A DNA stretch of 64,000 nt from Lachnospiraceae bacterium. Lineage in GTDB: Bacteria > Bacillota > Clostridia > Lachnospirales > Lachnospiraceae. Positions 52,694-61,221 of this stretch are shown here, piece after piece; the first letter of the stretch is position 1; every line of letters begins with the position of its first letter. A program made the translations under genes and the position numbers. The DNA is taken from assembly GCA_900751995.1 (NCBI GenBank), contig CAADTP010000006.1, forward strand, positions 50,879 through 114,878, read 5' to 3'. The notes beneath the pieces are model-generated. The model was given only the letters and a program-made list of their open reading frames with translations. It searched no databases and was not told where the DNA came from.

Positions 52694-54769
52694 GTGAAAT
52701 TTTATATCAAACATGAGACAAGAGGCCGGCTTCGTATCCATCTTGCTCAGAAGAGGATGAGCTACGGGCAGGCAGATACGCTGTTGTATTATCTCGAGAA
52801 TCTTGATGGAGTGGTTTCTGCCAAGGTATACGAGAGAACCTGTGACGCAGTTGTAAATTATCGGGGCAGCAGAGCTGCGGTTATCCGTGGTATCAGCGAA
52901 TTTCATTATCAGGATGTAGAGGTTCCTTCACAGGTGCTGCAGAGCTCAGGGAGAGCACTGAATGCAGAATATCAGGAGAAGCTGATCTCCAGGGTGATCT
53001 GCCATTACGGAAGAAGGCTTTTTCTGCCATATCCGCTGAATGCCATTTATACAACAGCTACTTCCCTGAAATATATCTGGAAGGGAATCGATACACTTCT
53101 TCACCGTAAGATCGAGGTGCCGGTCCTGGATGCCACTGCAATTGGAGTGTCTGTATTACGTCAGGACTTTGGTACTGCAGGCTCCATCATGTTCCTGCTT
53201 GGGATCGGAGAGATCCTGGAAGAGTGGACGCATAAGAAATCCGTAGGTGATCTTGCAAGAACCATGTCCCTGAATGTTGGCAGGGTATGGCTGAAGAGAG
53301 AGGATCAGGAGATCCTGGTAGAGTCCGGAGAGGTCCAGCCGGGAGATGAGGTTGTTGTACGTATGGGTACCGTAATTCCTTTTGACGGAAGTGTTACAGA
53401 TGGAGAGGCTATGGTCAACCAGGCTTCTCTTACCGGTGAGTCTGTACCTGTATGCAAGAAAGAGGGCAGCGTTGCCTATGCAGGCACTGTTGTGGAGGAA
53501 GGTGAGATCACCATCCGCGTAAAGACGGTAGGTGGTTCCAGCCGCTATGACAAGATCGTTACCATGATTGAGGAGTCTGAGAAGCTGAAATCTTCTTTGG
53601 AGGGAAAGGCAGAGCATCTGGCAGATAAGCTGGTTCCCTATACTCTTGGAGGAACAGCACTTACATATCTCCTCACCAGAAATGCCACCAAGGCCCTTGC
53701 GATTCTGATGGTGGATTTCTCCTGCGCGCTTAAGCTTGCAATGCCGATCTCTGTATTGTCTGCGATCCGTGAGGCCGGTACACATAAGGCTACAGTTAAG
53801 GGCGGTAAATATCTGGAAGCAATGGCTGAGGCAGATACCATCGTATTTGATAAGACAGGAACTCTGACAAAGGCGAAGCCAACCGTTGTGGATGTGGTTC
53901 CTTTTGACAACAATGATCCGGAGGAGATGCTGCGTATCGCCGCATGTATGGAAGAGCATTTCCCACACTCCATGGCCAAGGCTGTTGTCAGTGCTGCCAG
54001 GAAGAAGCATCTGGCCCATGAGGAGATGCATTCAAAGGTTGAATATGTAGTAGCGCATGGAATTTCCACTACGATCGAAGACCATAAGGCCGTGATCGGA
54101 AGCTATCACTTTGTATTTGAAGATGAGAAATGTCTGATCCCGGAGGATGGCAAGGAGAAATTCGACAATATTCCGGAAGAGTATTCCCATCTGTATCTTG
54201 CCATTGACGGACGTCTTGCAGCCGTGATCTGTATTGAAGATCCTCTTCGTGAGGAGGCGAAAGCTTCTGTAGAAGCACTGCGTGGGGCAGGGATTTCCAA
54301 GATCGTTATGATGACAGGGGACAGTGAGCGTACAGCAGCAGCCATTGCCAGACGTGTGGGAGTGGACGAATATTATTCCGAGGTACTTCCGGAGGATAAG
54401 GCCAACTTCATCGAAAAAGAAAAGGCAGCCGGAAGAAAGGTTATCATGGTAGGTGACGGAATCAATGATTCTCCGGCACTTTCCGCAGCCAATGTCGGTA
54501 TCGCCATCAGTGATGGTGCTGAAATTGCCCGGGAGATCGCAGATATTACTGTAGGTGCAGATGATCTTCAGGAGCTTGTTGTTCTGAAAGAGATCAGCAA
54601 TGCACTGATGAAGCGTATCAGACGCAATTACCGTTTTATTATTACCTTTAACGCAGGTCTTATCGCCTGTGGCGTTGCAGGTATCCTGCAGCCGACTTCA
54701 TCCGCACTTCTGCATAATACCTCCACACTGGCGATCAGCCTGAAGAGTATGCAGAATCTGCTTCCATAG
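52694..54769 (+). CDS. Heavy-metal P1B-type ATPase with an unusual membrane motif
   Basis: A 691-residue transporter. The N-terminal about 70 residues form an HMA-like domain without the C-x2-C metal pair (GRLRIHLAQKRMSYGQADTLL). The TGES segment (LTGES) and the phosphorylation motif D386-K-T-G-T are present, and GDGINDSPAL follows. The usual C-P-C or S-P-C motif in the membrane reads S343-C-A-L-K-L-A-M-P351. The start is GTG at 52694 with a GAGGCG site 8 bases upstream. Linked to the Fur-like gene and small protein. It exports a transition metal; iron or manganese is a guess. Confidence 0.9.
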   Translation: MKFYIKHETRGRLRIHLAQKRMSYGQADTLLYYLENLDGVVSAKVYERTCDAVVNYRGSRAAVIRGISEFHYQDVEVPSQVLQSSGRALNAEYQEKLISRVICHYGRRLFLPYPLNAIYTTATSLKYIWKGIDTLLHRKIEVPVLDATAIGVSVLRQDFGTAGSIMFLLGIGEILEEWTHKKSVGDLARTMSLNVGRVWLKREDQEILVESGEVQPGDEVVVRMGTVIPFDGSVTDGEAMVNQASLTGESVPVCKKEGSVAYAGTVVEEGEITIRVKTVGGSSRYDKIVTMIEESEKLKSSLEGKAEHLADKLVPYTLGGTALTYLLTRNATKALAILMVDFSCALKLAMPISVLSAIREAGTHKATVKGGKYLEAMAEADTIVFDKTGTLTKAKPTVVDVVPFDNNDPEEMLRIAACMEEHFPHSMAKAVVSAARKKHLAHEEMHSKVEYVVAHGISTTIEDHKAVIGSYHFVFEDEKCLIPEDGKEKFDNIPEEYSHLYLAIDGRLAAVICIEDPLREEAKASVEALRGAGISKIVMMTGDSERTAAAIARRVGVDEYYSEVLPEDKANFIEKEKAAGRKVIMVGDGINDSPALSAANVGIAISDGAEIAREIADITVGADDLQELVVLKEISNALMKRIRRNYRFIITFNAGLIACGVAGILQPTSSALLHNTSTLAISLKSMQNLLP

Positions 54770-54835
54770 AAAATTTTTAACCGAATCAAGTAAGTCCCCT
54801 GTAGGATTGCGAATATCCGCTTGACAATAAATATA

Positions 54836-54890
54836 AAAAGCCGGCCAGGTTATCGAAGAGATAAGAGCTTCGTACCTGGCCGGCTTTTTT
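54836..54890. terminator. Strong bidirectional terminator after the P-type ATPase
   Basis: Arms AAAAGCCGGCCAGGT and ACCTGGCCGGCTTTT pair perfectly over 15 bases, with an inner GAAG/CTTC pairing, and T-tracts on both sides. It separates the convergent ATPase and AraC genes. Confidence 0.9.
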
Positions 54891-54950
54891 AGGCTGCTCA
54901 GACGTGGATCGCAGGTATCAGCCTGAAGGTGTAGGTGTATGAAGTAAGTT

Positions 54951-55898
54951 TTATTCCTGAGGAAAGGGTTCGCTTTCCAACGTCAGTCCGTTAGTCATAT
55001 GATAGCGTTTCTTTTGGGTATCCGAACGGAGAGGCCGGGTATGAAGGCTTCGGTACCTGGAGGGGCTCATATGATAAAATTTTTCGAAGGTATGTGCAAA
55101 ATGCTGCCGGCTGTTGTATCCGGAAGAAAAGGCAATATCCGTAATGTGCAGAGTACTGTTGCACAGAAGAAAGGCGGCCTGTTCCATACGCTTGCGGTTG
55201 ATATAGGTATTGATGGTGCAGCCGTTTTTTTCTGTAAAGAGCGCCTGCAGGTAGGATTTGTTGATCCCTGCATATGCGGAGATGGCAGGAATATCAATGT
55301 CTTCCAGATAATGCTCGTCAATATAGCGGAGCGCTTTTTTCAGATAGACGATTCCCTGGGTGCTCCGGCTGGAGCGGGCGCAGAATGCAAGCTCTGTAAG
55401 CATACGGCTGAAAAGAAGAAAGAAGAGAAATTCTTCCTTTTGTATCTGAACGGAATTTTGTTGTAAAAAGGTGAGCAGATCCTTCAGGCTGTATCCGAAG
55501 CTGCGGGAATCCGCGCCGGAGCAGAAGCCCTGGGAGGATTCCGTAAAATTCCAGAACTGGGAAAATCCGGGATCCTTTTTCAGGAGAAGCTCCAGAGCAA
55601 CCGGACTTTTTTCGAGAGTAAGGGAAAATTCCAGATTCAGGATCGAGCAGGGAAAACCATCCGGAATCTCCAGCCTGTGAGGTACATCCGGCCGGATAAA
55701 GATAAATTGCCCGGATTTCAGTGGGAATTCCGTGTCCTGTGTGCCATCCAGGCAGAAAACCCGGCAGGAACCGGAGGTGATATACATGATCTCATAGCTG
55801 GAATGTGTGTGATGCTCCATATGATAATAAGGCAGGGAGAGAGCATAAAAAGCAGAAATATGGAAATATCGGGAAGAGTCTTGGAAAATATCTGGCAT
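54951..55898 (-). CDS. AraC-family regulator, divergent from alpha-galactosidase
   Basis: A 315-residue regulator with an N-terminal cupin-like sugar-binding domain (MEHHTHSSYEIMYITSGSC) and a C-terminal pair of HTHs (DIDIPAISAYAGINKSYLQALF and ITDIAFSSGYNSRQHFAHTF). AGGAG-like bases precede the ATG. It is transcribed away from a GH36 alpha-galactosidase gene 260 bases away and probably activates it on a galactoside such as raffinose or melibiose. The effector is inference. Confidence 0.9.
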   Translation of the reverse strand: MPDIFQDSSRYFHISAFYALSLPYYHMEHHTHSSYEIMYITSGSCRVFCLDGTQDTEFPLKSGQFIFIRPDVPHRLEIPDGFPCSILNLEFSLTLEKSPVALELLLKKDPGFSQFWNFTESSQGFCSGADSRSFGYSLKDLLTFLQQNSVQIQKEEFLFFLLFSRMLTELAFCARSSRSTQGIVYLKKALRYIDEHYLEDIDIPAISAYAGINKSYLQALFTEKNGCTINTYINRKRMEQAAFLLCNSTLHITDIAFSSGYNSRQHFAHTFEKFYHMSPSRYRSLHTRPLRSDTQKKRYHMTNGLTLESEPFPQE

Positions 55899-56158
55899 GA
55901 AAAAACCTCCTGAGTATACTGCGAAGCGGAATGTAAATATTTCAGCTGTAAATTGCGAGTCGGACAGATGCAGATATTCGATTAAATCGCCCTACATGTC
56001 TGACTGACTGTACTCTTTACTGTCAGCAAACAGTATATCACGCAAAAATAAATACGACAATATATTGCATTTTTACATTCAGGGGATGATACCTGTCACA
56101 TTATAAAAAAACAGATATTATACTGTGATCAGAATCAGAAAAACGGAGGGTATTTTCT
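55899..56158. promoter_or_regulatory. Divergent region between the AraC gene and the alpha-galactosidase gene
   Basis: A TATACT (56119-56124) lies 35 bases before the GH36 start codon; the expected -35 position reads only TCACAT, which fits activator dependence. A CGATTAAATCG palindrome lies near 55979-55989. No other feature is clear. Confidence 0.4.
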
Positions 56159-58276
56159 ATGAGCTATAAAAATGAAAACATGAAAATGATCGAATTACAT
56201 GAGAATGGCCTGGATATCCAGTTTCGTATCCGGGAAAACGGCGTGGTAGAGCTGGCAGATTTTTCTTCACAGGAAGTAAAAAAAGCAGTCATGGAGCCGA
56301 AGGAGGATATTTGTTATCCGGCTGTTGAGATCCACAGAAGCGGCACAGGAAGCTTAAACATGCATGCCTACAAAAACAACATCAATCAGTCCTCTGTGGA
56401 TTTTGTTTATGAGAACCATGAGCTGAAGGCACAGGCCGGCGGAAAAGAGCTGGAGATCGTAATGATTTCCCCGGAAAAGCTGAAGGCAGTATATCATATG
56501 CGCCTGTTTGACGGAGTGCCGGCAGTACAGACCTGGACAGAGATCATCAACGAGGGAAGCGAGGATCAGGGGCTGACCTATGTTTCTTCTTTTATGTATC
56601 AGGGAATTTCCAGAGGCGGCGAGAAGCCTTATTATAAAAAAACAGATATCTATGTGCCGTTTAACAGCTGGTGCTGTGAGGCACAGTGGCAGAAATACGA
56701 TGCAGAAACGCTGAATTTAAACGGAATGGTCGTAGATGGCTTCAATCATCAGGGATATGGCCTGAACCGTTATTGTTACAGTGGAAAGGGCACCTGGTCT
56801 ACCTGTGAGTATCTTCCCATGGGAATTGCCGAGGACAGAGAAACAGGGGAGACGTATATTTTCCAGATTGAAAGCTCCGGACAGTGGCTGGCAGAATATG
56901 GCTCTGCACAGGGCGGAAATCTGTATCTTGCCTTAAGCGGCGCCACAGAGCAGGAGCATGGCTGGTATAAGAATCTGAAACCGGGAGAAAGCTTTACAAC
57001 CGTTCCGGCAGGGGCAGCGGTTGTAAAAGGTGGCCTGAATCCGGCAGCAGCGGCACTGACCAGATATCGGAGAAAAGTACGCAGACCGAATACGGACGAT
57101 GAGAAGCTGAACGTGGTATTTAATGATTACATGAATTGCCTGATGGGAGACCCTACAACGGAGCGGGAGCTTTCCATCATTGACAAGGCAGCAGAGCTCG
57201 GATGCGAATATTACTGCCTGGATGCAGGCTGGTATGACGATGGATTCTGGTGGGACCGTGTCGGGGAATGGAAAGAAGCATCCGGAAGATTCCCCAATGG
57301 TCTGAAAGAAGTCTGCGATCATGCACACAGTAAAGGCCTGAAAATGGGACTCTGGCTGGAAATCGAGGTTATGGGAGTTGCCTGCGAGCTGGCAAACAAG
57401 CTTCCGGATGACTGGTTTGTCTGCCGTCATGGAAAACGCCACATTGACAATAAACGCTATATGCTGGATTTCCGCAATCCGGAGGTACGGAAATATTGCC
57501 GTGATGTAGTAGACAGGCTGATCAATGATTACGGTGTAGAGTACTTTAAAGTGGACTATAACGTAACTATGGGATATGGAAGTGATCTGAACAGTGACAG
57601 CTGTGCAGATGCCATCCGTGAGCATTATGAATGTCTTCACCAGTGGTATGAGGAAATCTTCCGGGATCATCCGGAGCTTGTTGTGGAGAACTGCGGTTCC
57701 GGCGGACAGCGTATGGATTATGGTATGCTGAAGATCTTAAGCCTGCAGTCTACCAGTGATCAGACAGATTATCTCTACAATGCCAATATCGCTGCCAATG
57801 TAGCCAGTGCGGTAACTCCGGAGCAGGGTGGTATGTGGGTATATCCGTATGAGGATGAAGAAGAGCATGTGATCTACAATGTAGTAAATGGTATGCTTCT
57901 CCGCCCCTATATCAGCGGTATGGTATGGAAGCTGGGCGAAAATTCCATGAACCGTATGAAGGAGGGAATCTCCCTGTATAAGGAGATCCGTGAGGAAGTC
58001 CGTGACGGCGTGCCGTTCTTCCCGCTTGGTTTTGGAACTCTGAACTCTGAAGTTCTTGCTTACGGAGTGAAAGCAGAGAAGAATACCTATCTTTCGTTAT
58101 GGACACCGGGAACAACAGAAGCAGTGATCCCGCTGGAAAATGCAGAGCAGGTCCGCAGAGTATCCGTGATCTATCCGAAGGAAGAGATGTGCGGATATAA
58201 GATCGAAAATGGAAATCTTGTAGTGAAGATGCCACAGGAAAAAGCGGCCAGACTGTTTAAGATCGAGATGAAATAG
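56159..58276 (+). CDS. GH36 alpha-galactosidase
   Basis: A 705-residue intracellular hydrolase that releases alpha-linked galactose from raffinose-family sugars. An N-terminal beta-sandwich precedes the barrel (LGCEYYCLDAGWYDD, MGLWLEIEVM). The nucleophile region reads YFKVDYNV with Asp466, and the acid/base region reads STSDQTDY with Asp534. ENCGSGGQRMDYG is also typical. GGAGGG lies 8 bases before the ATG. No signal peptide is present. Divergent from an AraC regulator and followed by a terminator, so it is a self-contained unit. Confidence 0.95.
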   Translation: MSYKNENMKMIELHENGLDIQFRIRENGVVELADFSSQEVKKAVMEPKEDICYPAVEIHRSGTGSLNMHAYKNNINQSSVDFVYENHELKAQAGGKELEIVMISPEKLKAVYHMRLFDGVPAVQTWTEIINEGSEDQGLTYVSSFMYQGISRGGEKPYYKKTDIYVPFNSWCCEAQWQKYDAETLNLNGMVVDGFNHQGYGLNRYCYSGKGTWSTCEYLPMGIAEDRETGETYIFQIESSGQWLAEYGSAQGGNLYLALSGATEQEHGWYKNLKPGESFTTVPAGAAVVKGGLNPAAAALTRYRRKVRRPNTDDEKLNVVFNDYMNCLMGDPTTERELSIIDKAAELGCEYYCLDAGWYDDGFWWDRVGEWKEASGRFPNGLKEVCDHAHSKGLKMGLWLEIEVMGVACELANKLPDDWFVCRHGKRHIDNKRYMLDFRNPEVRKYCRDVVDRLINDYGVEYFKVDYNVTMGYGSDLNSDSCADAIREHYECLHQWYEEIFRDHPELVVENCGSGGQRMDYGMLKILSLQSTSDQTDYLYNANIAANVASAVTPEQGGMWVYPYEDEEEHVIYNVVNGMLLRPYISGMVWKLGENSMNRMKEGISLYKEIREEVRDGVPFFPLGFGTLNSEVLAYGVKAEKNTYLSLWTPGTTEAVIPLENAEQVRRVSVIYPKEEMCGYKIENGNLVVKMPQEKAARLFKIEMK

Positions 58277-58359
58277 AAAATTAGGAAAGACCGATTTATA
58301 GGACTGAAAGAATATAAAAAATAAAACCACATCAGTAACAGAAGATTATTGAGAAAATA

Positions 58360-58416
58360 AAATACAGCCAGGAATATCGGATATAAGATCCGGATAATTT
58401 CCTGGCTGTATTTTTA
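58360..58416. terminator. Bidirectional terminator after the alpha-galactosidase gene
   Basis: Arms AATACAGCCAGGAA and TTTCCTGGCTGTATT around an inner ATCGGAT/ATCCGGAT pairing, then TTTTTATTT. It also serves the convergent MFS gene. Confidence 0.85.
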
Positions 58417-58417
58417 T

Positions 58418-59611
58418 TTATCGGATATCCGCACCCGGCTTCATGAGCTGAAGCAGGATCACCACACAGAGGATCGCTCCGATGCCCGGAACTGCACCAC
58501 CGATCCCGACAAAACGAAGTCCGGCATATTTTACGATCACTCCGCCCATGGCAGAACCGGCTGCAATGCCAAAGTTAAAGAAAACCGAGATCAGAGAAGA
58601 TGCCAGGTTTACACAGGCAGGATGCTCTCTGGTGGCGATCTTCAGAAAATGCATCTGCAGTGGTGAGTTCAGAAGATACATCATAACACCGAGGATAAAC
58701 AGTACCAGTCCTCCGCTTATCAGGTTATGGGTGGCAATAGGCAGAAGCAGCAGACATATCGTCTGGATGACGTAGATCAGGGGCAGCAGGCGGATGCCGG
58801 TTTTGTTTGCCACCTGACCGGAGCTTACATTGCTTGTGATCGCCGCAATACCGAAGATTAGAAGCGCAACGCTTAACATGGAATCCGGAATATGAAGCTC
58901 CTGCTGTAAGATCGGTGTCAGATATGTATAGAAGCAGTAGGTGGAGGCGCCTGCCAGGAAAACGATGGCACAGCCAATGGAGATCCTTTTGTCCAGAAAA
59001 AGTTTAAACTGTTCCAGGATACTTCCGGCCTTCAGCCGGTTCTGCCGCGGCAGTTTCACAAACAGAAGCGCCAGCAGAGCCAGGGTTGCCACGAAGATCG
59101 TGATAAAAGCCGCACGCCAGCCAAAAGTTTGCGTGATAGTGGAAGCGATAGGCACACCCACAACAGAAGCAATGCTGAAGCCTGAAAAGACACCTGCGAT
59201 CACACCCGGGATATGCTCCGGGATGGAAGCAACATCTTCCGCATACGTCATGGAGATGGAGACCACAGTACCGGAAACCACAGCCGTAAGAATACGGAAC
59301 ACCAGAAATACCGTGTAATTGACAGCAATGGCACAGATCAGATTGCAGAGCGCAAACAGTGAGATTCCCAGCATGGTAATACGAAAACGATTGTATTTTC
59401 CCACATAGGCAGCCAGAAACGGAGTGCCAAGGCCATAGGCAAAGGCAAACAGAGATACAATGCTTCCGGCCTGAGTCAGTGAAATCCCGAATCCGTCCGC
59501 AATTTCCGGCAGGATACCGATCACAGTATATTCACTGGTACCCAGGAAAAAGCTGAGCATGATCAGGCCTATAACAGCCGGATTAAAAAATCGAGCTTTG
59601 GATGATGACAT
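58418..59611 (-). CDS. MFS transporter (DHA1-like efflux family)
   Basis: A 397-residue protein with about twelve membrane helices. The start FFNPAVIGLIMLSFFLGTSEYTVIGILPEIADGFGIS (in parts) and GTPFLAAYVGKYNRFRITMLG loop between helices 2 and 3 are typical of AraJ/YdhP-like drug or sugar exporters. The start at 59611 has GGGAGG 10 bases upstream; longer in-frame starts lack a site. It is divergent from an AraC-family gene that probably controls it. Substrate unknown. Confidence 0.88.
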   Translation of the reverse strand: MSSSKARFFNPAVIGLIMLSFFLGTSEYTVIGILPEIADGFGISLTQAGSIVSLFAFAYGLGTPFLAAYVGKYNRFRITMLGISLFALCNLICAIAVNYTVFLVFRILTAVVSGTVVSISMTYAEDVASIPEHIPGVIAGVFSGFSIASVVGVPIASTITQTFGWRAAFITIFVATLALLALLFVKLPRQNRLKAGSILEQFKLFLDKRISIGCAIVFLAGASTYCFYTYLTPILQQELHIPDSMLSVALLIFGIAAITSNVSSGQVANKTGIRLLPLIYVIQTICLLLLPIATHNLISGGLVLFILGVMMYLLNSPLQMHFLKIATREHPACVNLASSLISVFFNFGIAAGSAMGGVIVKYAGLRFVGIGGAVPGIGAILCVVILLQLMKPGADIR

Positions 59612-59791
59612 GATAATAAGTCCTCCCTGAAAAAAATAAAGATCAAGTTTCTGCATCAGAGAAAACTTTTTCAACAAGAAAAGCTTCTTTAATGCGGTAA
59701 AAGAATATCACAATTTTCACCGTGTTTCTTGTTTACAGCTGTCAGATTTTTGTAGTATATTGATATCAGAAGGCGGGGAGGAGACGAGAAG
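59612..59791. promoter_or_regulatory. Divergent region between the MFS and AraC genes
   Basis: A plus-strand promoter reads TTTACA (59732-59737), 18 bases and TATATT (59756-59761). No minus-strand promoter with both hexamers was assigned. Confidence 0.5.
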
Positions 59792-60637
59792 ATGGAAATA
59801 CCGGTATTTGGAAAAGAACAGTATCCGCTGAACAGAGAGTCCGGACTTTCCTATACGATTTCGGATATTTACAAGCATGTGCCAATACATACTCATACTC
59901 ATTATGAACTTTTTATCATTTCAGAGGGCGTGGCCTATCATATGATCAATGATTCCGTACAGACAGTAAGAAAAGGGGATCTGTTTTTTATACGCCCCAA
60001 TGATATGCACAGCTATAACTTTTATCATTCGGAGAATTTCTGCGTCCGGAATCTGGGCTTTTCTACCCAGGTGCTCCGGAATGTTTCCCTGTTTCTGGAG
60101 CAGGAGGAAAAGATGGATAAACTGATAAACAGTGAGATGCCTGCCTATGTACATCTGGAGGGGGAAAATTTCCGCAAGGTTCTGGATGCACTGGATACTG
60201 CGGGAAAGCTGGTAAACAGCAACCATCCCCGGCATGCAAGATATCATGCACAGTGTGTCATTGCGCTTCTTCTGGAGGATTATTTCTTCACATATGATGA
60301 AAAGGATCCCTGGAATCAGATGCCTTCCTGGTTGTCAGAGCTTCTCTTAAATATGTCAAAGATTGAAAATCTCCAGGAAGGCTACAAAAAAATGTGCGAG
60401 CTGGCTCCCTGTTCTCCAAGCCATCTCTGCAGGCTGTTGAAACAGATCTGTGGGAAAACGCCTACCCAGTATATCAACCAGGAGCGTCTGAAATATGCAG
60501 TTTATCTTCTGGCACAGACAGACCGGGAAATCCTGGATATCTGTGAGTGCTGCGGATTTTCCAATGTGAGCCACTTTTATCATCTGTTTCGGGAGCAGTT
60601 TGGAGTGTCACCGGCGAAATTCCGGAAGACAGTGTGA
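59792..60637 (+). CDS. AraC-family regulator next to MFS transporter
   Basis: A 281-residue regulator with an N-terminal cupin-like domain (HTHTHYELFIISEG, FFIRPNDMHSYNFYH) and two C-terminal HTHs (KMCELAPCSPSHLCRLLKQICG and DICECCGFSNVSHFYHLFREQFG). GGGGAGG lies upstream of the ATG. It is divergent from the MFS gene. Together they look like a small efflux or uptake unit induced by an unknown sugar or drug. The first-HTH region differs from the AraC protein at 54951, so it recognises another ligand. Confidence 0.9.
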   Translation: MEIPVFGKEQYPLNRESGLSYTISDIYKHVPIHTHTHYELFIISEGVAYHMINDSVQTVRKGDLFFIRPNDMHSYNFYHSENFCVRNLGFSTQVLRNVSLFLEQEEKMDKLINSEMPAYVHLEGENFRKVLDALDTAGKLVNSNHPRHARYHAQCVIALLLEDYFFTYDEKDPWNQMPSWLSELLLNMSKIENLQEGYKKMCELAPCSPSHLCRLLKQICGKTPTQYINQERLKYAVYLLAQTDREILDICECCGFSNVSHFYHLFREQFGVSPAKFRKTV

Positions 60638-60720
60638 ATGAGATGCCATACATTTCCGATGATGCGGTTATGGCACAGCAGAAGGGAATAAAAAAAGCCA
60701 TCCGGGAGTATTAGGAAAAG

Positions 60721-60784
60721 AAAACAGCAGAGCTGTATGTCCCAGGATTACAGGGAATATACAATTTTGCTGTTTTATTTTATG
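60721..60784. terminator. Terminator between AraC and the C_GCAxxG_C_C gene
   Basis: AAAACAGCA (60721-60729) and TGCTGTTTT (60768-60776) pair over a long loop that contains a small inner pair; T-rich and A-rich ends serve both directions. Confidence 0.65.
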
Positions 60785-60787
60785 AGA

Positions 60788-61201
60788 TTATCTGTTTTCC
60801 GCAAGATATTCTTCTGTAAGAGCAACCGCATCTGTGATACACTGCGGGCAGCTGCAGAGAACCTTGCCTGTTTCTACACCTTTTAATTCACGGCAGATAC
60901 AGGAACCGTTTTTTTCTTTGAATTTCTGGATATAGGTGCGGAGCTTTTTGTAAGTGTCACCTTTGGAGCCGGAACCTTCTTCGGTATTTCCGCGGCTGTT
61001 GGAAAGTCCGATGATCATAGCCATACCGGAAAGAGCACCGCACATTTCCATAACACCCATTCCAAGGCCGAAGCCCTCGGCAATACGGAACATCTCGTTT
61101 TCATCGATGCCAAATTCCTGGCAGAAAGAACAGGCAACTGCCTGTGCACAGTTACAGCCATTCTCGTGTAATTTTGTAGCGTGTTCAGCTTTTGTACTCA
61201 T
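60788..61201 (-). CDS. C_GCAxxG_C_C family protein
   Basis: A 137-residue cytoplasmic protein with the family Cys pattern: GCNCAQAV near the start, MCGALSGM in the middle (about residue 54), and CICR and CSCPQC near the end. The family is thought to be redox-active, binding metal or forming disulfides, with some members carrying selenocysteine. AGGAGG precedes the ATG. It follows pepV by 20 bases and likely ends an operon. Exact role is not known. Confidence 0.88.
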   Translation of the reverse strand: MSTKAEHATKLHENGCNCAQAVACSFCQEFGIDENEMFRIAEGFGLGMGVMEMCGALSGMAMIIGLSNSRGNTEEGSGSKGDTYKKLRTYIQKFKEKNGSCICRELKGVETGKVLCSCPQCITDAVALTEEYLAENR

Positions 61202-61221
61202 GATTTCTTATCCTCCTGATT

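Noticed and set aside
60643..60714. A 23-codon frame after the AraC gene (MPYISDDAVMAQQ...)
   Set aside because: No ribosome binding site, short, and not obviously conserved; probably the non-coding tail before the terminator.
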